Source: Mycobacterium sp. (GTDB taxonomy: Bacteria > Actinomycetota > Actinomycetes > Mycobacteriales > Mycobacteriaceae). From it: a DNA stretch of 64,000 nt. Positions 10,684 to 22,792 of the stretch are shown one piece after another (the first letter of the stretch is position 1; each line of letters starts with the position of its first letter). The notes under the pieces are model-generated. The model was not told where the DNA came from. It searched no databases and was given only the letters and a program-made list of their open reading frames with translations. The stretch lies in contig VEQY01000014.1 in NCBI GenBank assembly GCA_018882965.1, positions 1 to 64,000 on the forward strand. The letters are read 5' to 3'. The position numbers and the translations under genes are program-made.

Positions 10684-11475
10684 ATGGAACAGGTCGATGA
10701 CGAGGAAGTGACGGTGCCGGCAGTGCAGGCCGCACCGTCAGAGGCGGTTGCCGCCGTGCTGGCTGGCGCGGTGGAGGTCGCCCGCCAGGCGGTGATCGAG
10801 TCCAGCGGCGACACCGTCGGGGACCACCTGGGCGTCGCCTTCGAGGACGAGGCCGCCGCGACCCACCGGTTCGACGCCGTGTTGCCCGGCTACCGCGGCT
10901 GGCAGTGGGCGGTGGTGGTCGCGGCCTGCCCCGGGGCTGACCACGCCACCGTCAGCGAGGTCGTCCTGCTGCCTGGTCCGGGCGCACTGCTGGCCCCGCC
11001 CTGGTTGCCCTGGGACCAGCGGCTCAAACCGGGCGACCTCGGGCCCGGGGATCTGCTGGCGCCCGCGCCGGGCGATGAGCGCCTGGCGCCGGGGTACGTG
11101 GCGACCGGCGATCCGCTGATCGACGAGACGGCGGCGGAGATCGGCCTGGGCCGCCGTCAGGTGCTCAGCGCCCTCGGCCGTGACGACGCCGCCCAGCGCT
11201 GGCATGACGGCGACCACGGTCCCCGTTCGGCGATGGCCGGCGCCACCAAGCGCGTGTGCCGCGACTGCGGGTTCATGGTCCCGTTGGCCGGCGCCCTCGG
11301 CGTGATGTTCGGTGTGTGCTGCAACGAGATGGCCGCCGACGGGCGCGTCGTCGACTTCGCGTACGGCTGCGGCGCGCACTCCGACACCCCGGCGCCACCC
11401 GGTTCGGGATCGCCCGCGTTCGAGCCCTACGACGACGGGGTGCTCGAGGTCATCGACAGCGAGCCGACCGCTTAG
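10684..11475 (+). CDS. DUF3027-family protein (Rv0877-like)
   Basis: A 263-residue soluble protein conserved in actinobacteria, function unknown. The C-terminal third carries a likely zinc or metal site: 'RVCRDCGFM', then 'VCCNEMAADGRVVDFAYGCGAHS'. The spacing resembles a zinc ribbon in proteins linked to RNA or translation, but I do not recognise a characterised member. The ATG at 10684 follows the divergent promoter shared with the MFS gene. The 3' end overlaps the convergent SRPBCC gene by four bases (TTAG, both stops). Confidence 0.85.
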   Translation: MEQVDDEEVTVPAVQAAPSEAVAAVLAGAVEVARQAVIESSGDTVGDHLGVAFEDEAAATHRFDAVLPGYRGWQWAVVVAACPGADHATVSEVVLLPGPGALLAPPWLPWDQRLKPGDLGPGDLLAPAPGDERLAPGYVATGDPLIDETAAEIGLGRRQVLSALGRDDAAQRWHDGDHGPRSAMAGATKRVCRDCGFMVPLAGALGVMFGVCCNEMAADGRVVDFAYGCGAHSDTPAPPGSGSPAFEPYDDGVLEVIDSEPTA

Positions 11476-11939
11476 CCTGCCCCGGCGCCGGCTTCGGCGG
11501 CGGCCTTGATGCGGGCCAGCGAGAGGTTCATCCCGTCGAGCAGTTCCTGCTCGAAGGAGGACACCCCGCCCAGCACCGCCTTGGTCACCGCGGTCGACAG
11601 CGCCGTCACCCCGTTCTCGGCATGCCGGCTCTCCACGAGCCGGGTCCCGGTAGCCGTGGGTTCGAGTTCGAAACTCCACACCGTCTTGTTGATGTCGACC
11701 CGGAACGCCAGCTTGCGCTCGGGGACGACCTCGGTGATCGTCGAGGTGGTGGGCCAGAACAGCAGGTTACGACGGTTGAGGTTAAGGGTGCGGGTACCCG
11801 GGCGAAGCGGCCCGAGGGGCCTCATCACCCGGCACTGCGGACTCCACTGCCGCATCAGCCGCAAATCCGAAATCAGGTTCCAGACCTTGCTCACCGGCGC
11901 GTCGATGTCGATGTGCGCCTGTAGTAACGGTGCTGCCAT
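11472..11939 (-). CDS. SRPBCC-family (START-like) protein
   Basis: A 155-residue protein with the START/SRPBCC hydrophobic-pocket fold. It has the N-terminal 'HIDIDAPVSKVWNLISDL', the central antiparallel strands and a long C-terminal helix ('SSFEQELLDGMNLSLARIKAAAEAG'). Members bind lipids, polyketides or other hydrophobic molecules; this one resembles the Rv0854/Rv0857 group, but its ligand is unknown. The ATG at 11939 is 12 bases downstream of the DUF2530 gene stop on the same strand, so the two may be cotranscribed. It is tail to tail with the DUF3027 gene. Confidence 0.85.
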   Translation of the reverse strand: MAAPLLQAHIDIDAPVSKVWNLISDLRLMRQWSPQCRVMRPLGPLRPGTRTLNLNRRNLLFWPTTSTITEVVPERKLAFRVDINKTVWSFELEPTATGTRLVESRHAENGVTALSTAVTKAVLGGVSSFEQELLDGMNLSLARIKAAAEAGAGAG

Positions 11940-11951
11940 GTGTTCCTCCGA

Positions 11952-12212
11952 TCAGTGCGAATCCAGCCCGGTCTGTGCTCCCCGTGCCCCGCGACGAGCG
12001 GCCGCGCGCTGCCAGAGGTAGATCGACGTCCCCAGTACCCCGACGCCCAATCCGGCCACCGTCACCGGCCGCCAGGTGTGCAGTGCCGGAGCGACGAAGG
12101 CCGCGACGGTGGCCAGCATCCACAGCAGGGCGCCGACCGCGATCACCGGACGCGGGTTGAGCAGCGCCGCCGGCAACGCCGGCACCTCCGGTGGTGGTTC
12201 GGGGGAAGCCAT
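11952..12212 (-). CDS. Small membrane protein, DUF2530 type (Rv0879c-like)
   Basis: An 86-residue protein with two predicted membrane helices (about residues 22-43 and 50-68, 'VAVGALLWMLATVAAFV' and 'VTVAGLGVGVLGTSIYLW'), a Pro-rich N-terminus and a basic C-terminal tail. The function is unknown. The start ATG at 12212 makes the long open frame upstream a shadow. In M. tuberculosis a MarR gene (Rv0880) sits between this gene and the methyltransferase; here only 51 bases separate the two divergent starts, so that regulator is absent from this position. Confidence 0.85.
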   Translation of the reverse strand: MASPEPPPEVPALPAALLNPRPVIAVGALLWMLATVAAFVAPALHTWRPVTVAGLGVGVLGTSIYLWQRAAARRGARGAQTGLDSH

Positions 12213-12263
12213 CAGAGCCAACGGTAATCGGTAATCGACAGCGGGGTGCCGTAGTTTGGCGCC

Positions 12264-13115
12264 GTGGCGGTCATCGACGTCGTCGACATCACCGACCCCG
12301 CGGACGCGCGGGTCGATGACTTCCGCGACCTCAACAGCGTCGATCGGCGCCCGGACCTGCCCACCGGCAAGGGTCTGGTGATCGCCGAGGGTGTGCTGGT
12401 CGTGCAGCGGATGGTGGCGTCGCGGTTCGCCCCGCACGCGTTTTTGGGCACCGACCGCCGACTTGCCGAACTCGGTCCGGACATCGCGGAGGTGACCGCT
12501 CCGTTCTACCGCGCCTCCGCGGAGGTGATGGCCGAGGTGGTCGGGTTCCACCTCAACCGCGGCGTGCTGGCCGCCGCCCGCCGCCCGCCGGAGCAGACCG
12601 CGTGTGAGATCGTGGCGGGCGCCCGCACGGTGGCGGTCCTCGAGGGCGTCAACGACCACGAGAACCTGGGCTCCATCTTCCGCAACGGCGCCGGACTCGG
12701 CGTGGACGCGGTGATCTTCGGCGCGGGTTGTGCCGATCCGCTCTACCGGCGTGCGGTGCGGGTCTCCATGGGCCACGCGCTGCTGCTGCCCTACGCCCGT
12801 GCGGCCCGGTGGCCGGATGATCTGCAGATGTTGCGCGACAACGGTTTTCGGATTCTGGCGATGACCCCAGACCCGGCCGCGCGGGTACTCGCCGAGGTTC
12901 TCGGTGATCTGACCGGCGACAAGGTGGCGATACTCGTCGGAGCTGAGGGTCCCGGTCTGACGGCGGCCGCCCTGCGGGCCAGCGATGCGCGGGTGCGCAT
13001 CCCGATGTCGCGTGGCACCGACTCACTCAATGTCGCCACCGCCGCCGCTCTGGCGTTCTACGAACGGCATCGCTGCGGGGCGGGGACAATGACGGCGGTG
13101 GACGGGCATGGCTGA
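12264..13115 (+). CDS. TrmH/SpoU-family RNA 2'-O-methyltransferase (Rv0881-like)
   Basis: A 283-residue SAM-dependent ribose methyltransferase of the SPOUT (trefoil-knot) class. All three class motifs are present: 'NDHENLGSIFRNGAGLG', 'VAILVGAEGPGLT' and 'IPMSRGTDSLNVATAAALA'. The N-terminal about 100 residues form the L30e-like substrate-binding part. The target RNA position cannot be told from sequence. GTG start at 12264; the last eight bases overlap the next gene, so the two are probably one operon. Confidence 0.9.
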   Translation: MAVIDVVDITDPADARVDDFRDLNSVDRRPDLPTGKGLVIAEGVLVVQRMVASRFAPHAFLGTDRRLAELGPDIAEVTAPFYRASAEVMAEVVGFHLNRGVLAAARRPPEQTACEIVAGARTVAVLEGVNDHENLGSIFRNGAGLGVDAVIFGAGCADPLYRRAVRVSMGHALLLPYARAARWPDDLQMLRDNGFRILAMTPDPAARVLAEVLGDLTGDKVAILVGAEGPGLTAAALRASDARVRIPMSRGTDSLNVATAAALAFYERHRCGAGTMTAVDGHG

Positions 13116-13437
13116 GCAGACGGACGATCAGGCCCGGGATGCGCTCGGGGATGCGCTCGAGGGTGCGGTCACGTCTGAGCCGACGCCGTGGGGAACCGGG
13201 CTGACCTTCGCCGGACTGGTGGCCGCTGTCACCGCCGCTGCGATCGCGGTACTCAGCGTCGGGGTCAACCGGGTGCATCCGCTGCTGACGATCGGCCTGA
13301 ACCTGGTGGCCGTGGGGGGATTGGCACCGACGCTGTGGGGCTGGCGACGGGTTCCGGTGCGCCGGTGGTTTGTCTTGGGCGTCGCCGTCGGGGTCGCGGT
13401 CGGCTGGGTGATCGTGCTGGTGACGATGGTGCGGTAG
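13108..13437 (+). CDS. Small membrane protein, DUF2537 type (Rv0882-like)
   Basis: A 109-residue protein with an acidic N-terminus of about 25 residues and three predicted membrane helices (about 30-50, 57-75 and 85-107). The function is unknown. Its ATG lies inside the 3' end of the methyltransferase gene (eight-base overlap), indicating coupled translation. It ends six bases before the convergent sepH stop. Confidence 0.85.
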   Translation: MAEQTDDQARDALGDALEGAVTSEPTPWGTGLTFAGLVAAVTAAAIAVLSVGVNRVHPLLTIGLNLVAVGGLAPTLWGWRRVPVRRWFVLGVAVGVAVGWVIVLVTMVR

Positions 13438-13443
13438 CGGGCC

Positions 13444-14250
13444 CTAGCGCTCGCCGCTGGTGCGCACCCCGAGCAGGACGTCCTCCCACGCCGGCACGGC
13501 GGGTTTTCCGTTGGCGCGTTTGGCCGAAGCGGGCCGCGGCGGCGTCGCGTCCTCGGTTGCGTCGGCCGCAAGGTCCTCGCCGGTGCGTGCGGACCTGTCC
13601 GGCGAGGAGTCCGGTGCTTCCCCGAACTCCAGTTGCGCCACGACCGCGACCGGTCGGAGGGGGCGCTCGAAGTCCGGGTCGATCAACTCGCTGGCCGCCT
13701 CGTCGACGGCGACCACCGTGCCGCCGTGCGCGCCCGGGGTGAACCGGAAGTGCGCGATGTTCTCCGACAGGCCGGCCTGCCACCACATCCGCACCGTCCA
13801 GCGGCCGTCGTCGGCGCGCCAGGCGTCCCAGATGGTGGCCTCGGCGCTCAGACCGCGGGCGGCGAGGGCGGCGCTGACGGTCTCGAGCAGAGTCTCGACT
13901 GCGGGCCCGTCGACCAGTACGGGATGGGCGGCGGTGGCCAGTTCGGCGGCGCGCTGCCGTTCCAGCAGCACCGGGTTGGCGAAGCGTTCGACCTTGGCGA
14001 CATCCATTCCGGAGGCCTCGGCGACTTCCTCGACCGATGCGCCCGCGCGAATGCGGGCCTGGATGTCTCGGGGACGCAGCACGGCTTTGACTTCCTCTCG
14101 GGGGCTCTGGCCCAGGCGCGCGCGGTCGCCGCGGATTGCGGCCCGTAGCCGGTCATCCACCCTGACCAGGAACTTGTCGGCCGGATCGCCACCTTCGCAG
14201 ATGATGTTCGCGCCGTCGACGTCGAGCCCGATGAGCGTCAATTCGCGCAT
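13444..14250 (-). CDS. sepH: Septation protein SepH
   Basis: SepH is an actinobacterial cell-division protein that promotes FtsZ assembly. The 268-residue product has the N-terminal DUF3071 region (MRELTLIGLDVDGANI), the conserved helix-turn-helix-like 'LRPRDIQARIRAGASVEEVAEASGMDVAKVERFA' zone in the first 120 residues, a second conserved globular part, and a divergent acidic/Pro-rich C-terminus. An excellent AGAGGAGG site precedes the ATG, fixing the start at 14250. It lies downstream of serC on the same strand with a 68-base gap. Confidence 0.9.
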   Translation of the reverse strand: MRELTLIGLDVDGANIICEGGDPADKFLVRVDDRLRAAIRGDRARLGQSPREEVKAVLRPRDIQARIRAGASVEEVAEASGMDVAKVERFANPVLLERQRAAELATAAHPVLVDGPAVETLLETVSAALAARGLSAEATIWDAWRADDGRWTVRMWWQAGLSENIAHFRFTPGAHGGTVVAVDEAASELIDPDFERPLRPVAVVAQLEFGEAPDSSPDRSARTGEDLAADATEDATPPRPASAKRANGKPAVPAWEDVLLGVRTSGER

Positions 14251-14318
14251 GCCGACCTCCTCTGGTCGGACTCTAACCCAGCCCCGGCGCCGATAACGAA
14301 AAGGACACGCCCGCGGGA

Positions 14319-16593
<2,275 letters not shown>

Positions 16594-16602
16594 GGGTCTG
16601 CC

Positions 16603-18288
16603 ATGCCGCACGTCATCACCCAGTCCTGCTGCGGCGACGGCTCGTGCGTCTACGCGTGTCCGGTCAACTGCATCCACCCCAGCCCCGACGAGCCGGGCTT
16701 CGCGACCGCGGAGATGCTGCACATCGATCCGGTCGCGTGCGTGGACTGCGGTGCCTGTGTGTCGGCCTGCCCGGTCGGGGCCATCGTCGCCGACAGCCGT
16801 CTGGGATCCCATCAGCGCGTGTTCGCCGAGGTGAACGCGGACTACTACCCACAGCGGCCCGAGGGGGAGCGCCTGCCTCCCGCCACGAAACTCGCCCCGG
16901 TGCTGCCCGCCCCACGGGTGCGGCGCCGCACCGCACCGCTGACGGTGGCCATCGTCGGGTCGGGGCCGGCCGGGATGTACGCCGCCGACGAACTGCTCAC
17001 CCAGCGCGGGGTCAGGGTCAACGTTTTCGATCGCCTGCCCACGCCCTACGGACTGGTCCGCGCCGGCGTCGCACCCGATCACCAGAGCACCAAGTCGATC
17101 ACCCGCTTGTTCGACCGGATCAGCCGCCAGCGCGGTTTCCGGTTCTACCTCAACGTGGAGGTCGGACGGCACCTTTCGCACGCCGACCTGGCCGCGCACC
17201 ATCACGGCGTGATCTATGCGACGGGCGCGCCGTGGGGACGCGGTCTGGACATCCCGGGTGCGGACCTGCCGGGTTGCGCGACGGCGATGCAGACCCTGGC
17301 CTGGATCAACGGCCACCCCGATTTCTCCGACGGCTCGGTGGCCCTCGACCACGAGCGGGTGGTGGTGATCGGGAACGGCAACGTTGCCCTGGATATCGCA
17401 CGCTTGCTGACCGCCGATCCGGAATCGCTTGCGCAAACCGATATCTCGACCAAAGCCATGGACGCCCTGCGGGCCTCGAGGGTGCGCGAGGTCGTCGTCG
17501 CGGCCCGGCGGGGTCCGGCGCAGTCGGCCTTCACCCTGCCGGAGCTGATCGGTCTGACCACCACCGCCGAGGTGGTGATCGGGGCGGCTGATCGTGCCCT
17601 GGCACGGCGGGCCCTCGATGCCGACCCCGACGACGACCCCGGTGACGACCCCGATGTCGCCGCCGATGCGCAGCGGCGCAAGAAACTGGAGATCCTTGCA
17701 GCGCTGCCCCTCGCCGAGGATCCGTCCCCGCGGTTGCGTCCACGCATCCGGCTGGCCTACCACCTCATTCCGCGCAAAGTGCTCGGCGCCGACCGGGTCC
17801 GGGCGGTCGAGTTCGCCGGCCCGCACGTGCTGCCGGCCGGTCTGGTGCTGGCCGCCGTCGGTCACCGCGGAAGGCCACTGCCCGGGCTGCCCTTCGACGA
17901 ATACGCCGCGGTGGTGCCCAACCGTGCGGGTCGGGTGATCGACCCGGCCACCGGCACGCCGGTGCGTGGCGCGTACGTGGCGGGCTGGATCAAACGCGGT
18001 CCCAGCGGGTTCATCGGCACCAACAAGTCGTGCGCGATGCAGACCGTGGCCGCTCTCGTCGATGACGTCAATGCCGGCCTGCTCCCCGATCCGGCCCGGT
18101 CCGGGGCACTCGACCGTCTGGTCAGGGCCCGCCAGCCCGACCTGATCGACGGCCTGGGGTGGCGGGCGATCGACGACGCCGAGATCGTCCGCGGGCGGCT
18201 GGCGGACCGGCCGCGGGTTAAGTTCACCTCGTATCGGGAGCTGCTGGCCGCCGCGCCGGCGTCGCACCCGAGGCCCGGCGTAGGTTGA
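16603..18288 (+). CDS. fprB: Ferredoxin/ferredoxin-NADP reductase fusion FprB
   Basis: A 561-residue flavoprotein joining an N-terminal bacterial ferredoxin to an adrenodoxin-reductase-like module. Residues 1-65 carry two cluster motifs: C-x4-C-x3-CP ('CGDGSCVYACPVNC') and 'CVDCGACVSACPVG'. The FAD-binding 'VAIVGSGPAGMYAADELL' starts near residue 112 and 'RVVVIGNGNVALDIARLL' binds NADP. The C-terminal 'GYVAGWIKRGPSGFIGTNK'-like FAD motif is present. An Asp/Pro-rich acidic insertion lies near residue 345. It should pass electrons between NADPH and the diiron protein or cytochromes P450. Confidence 0.94.
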   Translation: MPHVITQSCCGDGSCVYACPVNCIHPSPDEPGFATAEMLHIDPVACVDCGACVSACPVGAIVADSRLGSHQRVFAEVNADYYPQRPEGERLPPATKLAPVLPAPRVRRRTAPLTVAIVGSGPAGMYAADELLTQRGVRVNVFDRLPTPYGLVRAGVAPDHQSTKSITRLFDRISRQRGFRFYLNVEVGRHLSHADLAAHHHGVIYATGAPWGRGLDIPGADLPGCATAMQTLAWINGHPDFSDGSVALDHERVVVIGNGNVALDIARLLTADPESLAQTDISTKAMDALRASRVREVVVAARRGPAQSAFTLPELIGLTTTAEVVIGAADRALARRALDADPDDDPGDDPDVAADAQRRKKLEILAALPLAEDPSPRLRPRIRLAYHLIPRKVLGADRVRAVEFAGPHVLPAGLVLAAVGHRGRPLPGLPFDEYAAVVPNRAGRVIDPATGTPVRGAYVAGWIKRGPSGFIGTNKSCAMQTVAALVDDVNAGLLPDPARSGALDRLVRARQPDLIDGLGWRAIDDAEIVRGRLADRPRVKFTSYRELLAAAPASHPRPGVG

Positions 18289-18298
18289 CGTAGGTTGA
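18279..18298 (+). repeat. 10-bp tandem duplication at the fprB stop
   Basis: CGTAGGTTGA occurs twice in direct tandem. The first copy contains the fprB TGA stop, so the second copy lies just past it and forms most of the short gap before pdxH. It looks like replication slippage. Confidence 0.7.
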
Positions 18299-18302
18299 CA
18301 TC

Positions 18303-18977
18303 GTGACCGAGCGCGATCCCCATCGGTTGGCCGCAATGCGGGTGGAGTACGGCTCCGTCGAGAAGGACGGCAGCAGCGATCTGGACGTCGACTGGCTGGC
18401 CGAGGGCTGGCTTGCGTTGTTGCACAGGTGGATCGACGACGCTGCCGAAGCGGGGATCATCGAGCCCAATGCGATGGTCTTGGCCACGGTCGCGGACGGA
18501 AAACCGGTCACCCGCACGGTGCTGTGCAAGAGCGTCGACGGCGACGGGGTGACGTTCTACACCAACTACGACTCCGCCAAGGGTGCCGATCTCGCGGCAG
18601 CCCCGTACGCCTCGGCCACGTTCCCGTGGTACGTGCTGAGTCGGCAGGTGCACGTGCGCGGCACGGTCAGCAAGGTCAGCCCGCAGGAGACCGCCCTCTA
18701 CTGGGCGCGCCGGCCGCGCGGGTCGCAACTGGGCGCCTGGGCGTCGAACCAGTCGCGTCCCATCGGCTCGCGCGCCGACCTGATGGCCCAGCTCGCCGAG
18801 GTCACCGAGCGGTTCGCCGAGCACGAACGCATTCCCGTGCCGCCGCACTGGGGCGGGTACCGCATCACCCCGGAGGTCGTCGAATTCTGGCAGGGCAGGG
18901 AGAACCGGATCCACAACCGCATCCGGGTGATCCCCGCTCCAGACGGGGCGGATCGCATCGAGCGCCTGCAACCGTGA
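18303..18977 (+). CDS. pdxH: Pyridoxamine/pyridoxine 5'-phosphate oxidase PdxH
   Basis: PdxH oxidises pyridoxamine or pyridoxine phosphate to pyridoxal phosphate using FMN. The 224-residue protein has the family sequence throughout: '[22 protein letters not shown]' with FMN-binding residues, '[12 protein letters not shown]', '[12 protein letters not shown]' and the C-terminal signature '[17 protein letters not shown]'. The GTG start at 18303 lies 14 bases after fprB. In M. tuberculosis the pdxH-like gene is elsewhere (Rv2607); here it follows fprB and is about 3 kb from serC, a PLP enzyme gene. Confidence 0.94.
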   Translation: MTERDPHRLAAMRVEYGSVEKDGSSDLDVDWLAEGWLALLHRWIDDAAEAGIIEPNAMVLATVADGKPVTRTVLCKSVDGDGVTFYTNYDSAKGADLAAAPYASATFPWYVLSRQVHVRGTVSKVSPQETALYWARRPRGSQLGAWASNQSRPIGSRADLMAQLAEVTERFAEHERIPVPPHWGGYRITPEVVEFWQGRENRIHNRIRVIPAPDGADRIERLQP

Positions 18978-19015
18978 CGTTGCGGCCCGCCGTGCCGCGT
19001 CTACGATCGGACCTC

Positions 19016-19690
19016 GTGCGTCCAGTCAACGGCAAGGCAGCCTCGGGGCTGCGGGAACGCAAGAAGCAGCGAACCCGCGCCGCGATCGTCGACGTCGCGG
19101 CGCGGCTGTGCGGTCAGCAGGGCTTCGAGCAGACGACCGTCGAACAGATCGCCGCCGAGGCCGAGGTCTCTCCGCGCACGTTCAGCCGCTACTTCCCCAG
19201 CAAGGAGGCGGTGATCGGGGCGCTGATCGAGGACACCTCCGAGCACGTCGCCGAAGCCCTGGCCCGCCAACCCCAAGACATCACCGAACACGAGGCGTTG
19301 GTCCGTGCGCACGTGGAGGTCTTCCGGGCCGCCGAACGGGGCGCGCCCGGGGCGATGGCGTTCGACCGCGTCCGAGGCTTCCTGCAGATCGTCAACAGCT
19401 CTCCGATGCTGTCGCTGGCGGCGTTCACCTTCCGCCCGGACGGGCCGACCCGGGCGGTGATCGAGGCGATGGCGCGGCGGATGGGAGTCTCGGTCCACCA
19501 CCCGGCGGTGCGGATCCTGTTCGACACGTGGGCGGTGCTGATGGCGGCGGCCTGCGGGACGCCGGGTGCCGAGCCGAGCGATCCCGGCATGGTCAGCGAC
19601 CGCATCGAGGCTGTTTACGAGGTGTTCACCCGGCTGTGGCAGCCTTGGCACCCCTCGGCCCGGACCCCGCTGGGCGGCTCGGGGCAGTAG
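19016..19690 (+). CDS. TetR/AcrR-family transcriptional regulator
   Basis: A 224-residue repressor with the TetR helix-turn-helix at about residues 12-58: '[20 protein letters not shown]' region, then '[29 protein letters not shown]'. The '[17 protein letters not shown]' end is part of the helical ligand/dimerisation domain. The ligand and targets are unknown. The start could be GTG 19016 (chosen) or GTG 18974, which would overlap the pdxH stop as GTGA. It lies between pdxH and gltA, a position where M. tuberculosis carries unrelated genes. Confidence 0.88.
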   Translation: MRPVNGKAASGLRERKKQRTRAAIVDVAARLCGQQGFEQTTVEQIAAEAEVSPRTFSRYFPSKEAVIGALIEDTSEHVAEALARQPQDITEHEALVRAHVEVFRAAERGAPGAMAFDRVRGFLQIVNSSPMLSLAAFTFRPDGPTRAVIEAMARRMGVSVHHPAVRILFDTWAVLMAAACGTPGAEPSDPGMVSDRIEAVYEVFTRLWQPWHPSARTPLGGSGQ

Positions 19691-19775
19691 CGACTACGGT
19701 CAAGTGCGCAGTAGCGTGACCGGAGTGCGGAGCCACTGCGGCACCGCATGCGCGAGGGCTCGAGAAGGGGCAGAT

Positions 19776-21068
19776 GTGGCCGAGACCGACGACACCGCGA
19801 CTCTTCGCTACCCCGGCGGGGAGATCGACCTCGAGATCGTCCATGCGACGGAGGGCTCCGACGGGATCGCCCTGGGTCCGCTGCTGGCCAAGACCGGCTA
19901 CACCACCTTCGACGCGGGCTTCGTCAACACCGCGTCGACGAAGAGCGCGATCACCTTCATCGACGGCGACGCCGGCATCCTGCGCTACCGCGGCTACCCG
20001 ATCGAGCAGCTCGCCGAGAAGTCGAGCTTCCTGGAGGTCAGCTACCTGCTCATCTACGGCGAACTGCCCACCGCCGACGAGCTGGCGTCCTTCACCACCA
20101 AGATCGAGCGGCACACGCTGCTGCACGAGGACCTCAAGCGGTTCTTCGACGGCTTCCCCCGCAACGCGCATCCCATGCCGGTGGTCTCCAGTGCGGTCAA
20201 CGCGCTCAGCGCCTACTACCAGGACTCGCTGGACCCGCTCGACCACGAACAGGTCGAGTTGTCGACGATCCGGCTGCTGGCCAAGCTGCCGACCATCGCC
20301 GCCTACGCCTACAAGAAGTCGGTCGGCCAGCCGTTCCTCTATCCGGACAACTCGCTGAGCCTGGTGGAGAACTTCCTGCGGATGACCTTCGGCTTCCCCG
20401 CCGAGCCCTACAAGCCCGACCCCGAGATCATCCGGGCACTGGACATGCTGCTGATCCTGCATGCCGACCACGAGCAGAACTGCTCCACCTCGACGGTGCG
20501 ACTGGTCGGTTCCTCGCAGGCCAATCTGTTCACCTCGATCTCCGGGGGCATCAACGCGCTGTGGGGTCCGCTGCACGGCGGGGCCAACCAGTCCGTGCTG
20601 GAGATGCTGGAGGGCATCCGCAGCGCCGACGGCGACGTGCACGACTTCGTCCGCAAGGTGAAGAACCGCGAGGACGGCGTGAAGCTGATGGGCTTCGGTC
20701 ACCGCGTGTACAAGAACTACGATCCGCGGGCACGCATCGTCAAGGAGCAGGCCGACAAGATCCTGGGCAAGCTCGGCGGCGACGACGAGCTACTGGACAT
20801 CGCCAAGACCCTCGAAGAGGTGGCGCTGACCGACGACTATTTCGTCGAGCGCAAGCTCTACCCGAACGTCGACTTCTACACCGGGGTTATCTACCGCGCG
20901 ATGGGCTTCCCGACGCGGATGTTCACCGTGCTGTTCGCCCTCGGCCGGCTTCCGGGCTGGATCGCGCACTGGCGTGAGATGCACACCGAGCCGAACAAGA
21001 TCGGCCGCCCGCGGCAGATCTACACCGGCTACGGCGAGCGCGACTTCGTCCCGATCGACACGCGCTAG
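19776..21068 (+). CDS. gltA2: Citrate synthase GltA2
   Basis: The main citrate synthase, condensing oxaloacetate and acetyl-CoA at the entry of the TCA cycle. At 430 residues it is the long hexameric-type enzyme and nearly identical in layout to M. tuberculosis GltA2. The catalytic residues are visible: His in 'GPLHGGANQ', His in '[14 protein letters not shown]' and Asp in '[10 protein letters not shown]'. The GTG at 19776 ([15 protein letters not shown]) is preceded by AGAAGGGG. It ends tail to tail with the FAD oxidoreductase gene, two bases apart. Confidence 0.97.
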   Translation: MAETDDTATLRYPGGEIDLEIVHATEGSDGIALGPLLAKTGYTTFDAGFVNTASTKSAITFIDGDAGILRYRGYPIEQLAEKSSFLEVSYLLIYGELPTADELASFTTKIERHTLLHEDLKRFFDGFPRNAHPMPVVSSAVNALSAYYQDSLDPLDHEQVELSTIRLLAKLPTIAAYAYKKSVGQPFLYPDNSLSLVENFLRMTFGFPAEPYKPDPEIIRALDMLLILHADHEQNCSTSTVRLVGSSQANLFTSISGGINALWGPLHGGANQSVLEMLEGIRSADGDVHDFVRKVKNREDGVKLMGFGHRVYKNYDPRARIVKEQADKILGKLGGDDELLDIAKTLEEVALTDDYFVERKLYPNVDFYTGVIYRAMGFPTRMFTVLFALGRLPGWIAHWREMHTEPNKIGRPRQIYTGYGERDFVPIDTR

Positions 21069-21070
21069 CG

Positions 21071-22648
21071 TCAGGCGAGGCTTTCCAGGACGGCCATCGC
21101 GGCGTTGTGCCCGCCGATGCCCGACACGCCTCCGCCGCGCTGTGAAGCCGAGCCGCACACCAGGATCCGCTCATGGTGGGTCGCCACACCCCACGCCTGC
21201 GCCGGGGTGGACAACGGCGCATCGTCCTCGGCGAAGGGCCACTGCAGCCCGCCGTGGAAGATGTTGCCGGTAGTCAGCCCGAGGCCGTCCTCAAGGTCGG
21301 CGGTGGTTTTGGTCTCGATGCAGGGCCTGCCGTGGGCGTCGGCCATCACCACATCCTCGATCGGTTCGGCGAGAACGGTGTTCAGTGACGCGAGGACGGC
21401 CTCGGTCAGGCGGCTTCGCACCTGATCGGGCGGCCCGCTTTGCAGCGCATGCGGAACGTGCAGACCGAACACGGTCAGGCTCGCCGCACCTGCCTCGCGC
21501 AACTCCGGGGACAGGATTGTGGGGTCGGTCAGTGAGTGGCAGTAGATCTCACACGGAAGCGGATCGGGCACGCGGCCGGCTGCGGCCGCGCAGTAACCGG
21601 CGTCCAGTTGCGACCAGGTCTCGTTGACGTGGAAGGTGCCGCCGAAGGCCTGTTCCGGCGTCACGGCCGGGTCGCGCAGCCGGGGCAGCCGGCGCAGCAT
21701 GAGGTTGACCTTCACCTGGCAGCCCTCGGCGACGGTGGGGGCCGGTTCGCCGAGCAGGCCGGCCAGTACCGCGGGGGTGACGCCGGAGAGCACGACTGCG
21801 GCCTGCACCCGGTGCTCCTCGGCACCGCGGCGGTAACGCACCTCGCCGTCGGGGGTCACGGCCAGGACATGTGCTCCGGTGATGAGCTGTGCGCCGTGGG
21901 CCCGCGCGGCGGTGGCCAGCGCGTCGGTGACCGCACCCATGCCGCCGACCGGGATGTCCCACCGGCCGTCGCCGCCACCGAGCACGTGGTAGAGCAGGCA
22001 TATGTTCTGGTGCAGCGACTCTTCGTCGAGTCGGGCGAAGGTGCCGATCAGCGCGTCGGTGGCGATCAGCCCGCGGACCAGATCTGAGGTCACCGACGTC
22101 TTGATCGCCTGCCCCACCGGATGTTCGATAAGCGCATCCCAGGCGGTCCCCGCGTCCGGGCCGTGGGCCGCCAGCACGTGCCGGCGGGCCTGGGTGCGGG
22201 TGCGCAGCGGTTCCAGCAGTGTCGGCCACAGTGGTTCGGTGACCGCCCGGCAGAGCCGGTAGAACTCCGCGAACCCCTCCTCGTCGCCGGCGGCTCCGAT
22301 GGCGCCGAAGCTGGCTTGCGGCCCGATCAGCAGCCCTCGCCGGCCACCGTCGCCGGGGTCGGGGGTGTAGGAGGCGTAGCGCCGCCCGCTCAGGTGCACG
22401 GTGGCGCCGAGATCGGCGACGATCTGCCGCGGCAGCAGGCTGACGAGGTAGGAGTAGCGGGACAGCCGGGCGTCCACGCCGTCGAAGGCGTGCGCGGAGA
22501 CCGCCGCGCCGCCGACGGCGTCCAGCCGCTCCAGCAGGCGCACCCGCAGCCCGGCCCGGGCCAGGTAGCCGGCGGCCACCAGGCCGTTGTGCCCGCCGCC
22601 GACCACCACCACGTCGACCACGTCGACCAGACCGACCCCGCTACCCAT
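21071..22648 (-). CDS. FAD-dependent oxidoreductase, phytoene-desaturase-like (Rv0897c-like)
   Basis: A 525-residue flavoprotein of the CrtI/PYROXD2 group. It has an N-terminal dinucleotide-binding fold '[21 protein letters not shown]' with the following Glu, '[20 protein letters not shown]' substrate-domain sequence, and a C-terminal FAD motif ('[22 protein letters not shown]'). Relatives include carotenoid desaturases and uncharacterised oxidases; no carotenoid synthesis genes lie nearby, although a carotenoid-cleavage enzyme is 19 kb away. The ATG at 22648 is divergent from arfA. Confidence 0.85.
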   Translation of the reverse strand: MGSGVGLVDVVDVVVVGGGHNGLVAAGYLARAGLRVRLLERLDAVGGAAVSAHAFDGVDARLSRYSYLVSLLPRQIVADLGATVHLSGRRYASYTPDPGDGGRRGLLIGPQASFGAIGAAGDEEGFAEFYRLCRAVTEPLWPTLLEPLRTRTQARRHVLAAHGPDAGTAWDALIEHPVGQAIKTSVTSDLVRGLIATDALIGTFARLDEESLHQNICLLYHVLGGGDGRWDIPVGGMGAVTDALATAARAHGAQLITGAHVLAVTPDGEVRYRRGAEEHRVQAAVVLSGVTPAVLAGLLGEPAPTVAEGCQVKVNLMLRRLPRLRDPAVTPEQAFGGTFHVNETWSQLDAGYCAAAAGRVPDPLPCEIYCHSLTDPTILSPELREAGAASLTVFGLHVPHALQSGPPDQVRSRLTEAVLASLNTVLAEPIEDVVMADAHGRPCIETKTTADLEDGLGLTTGNIFHGGLQWPFAEDDAPLSTPAQAWGVATHHERILVCGSASQRGGGVSGIGGHNAAMAVLESLA

Positions 22649-22792
22649 CGCCTAGCAGTCTGCCCCGATCGCGCCCGCGGTGCTACCGCCGAGGCCCATT
22701 GACGGCGAAACCCGAACGGCCGATCCCCTGTTGTCATAGGTTGCAAAAGTCCGGGCATGGTCGGCCCGGAGGAATCCAGGAGGAGGGAACCG

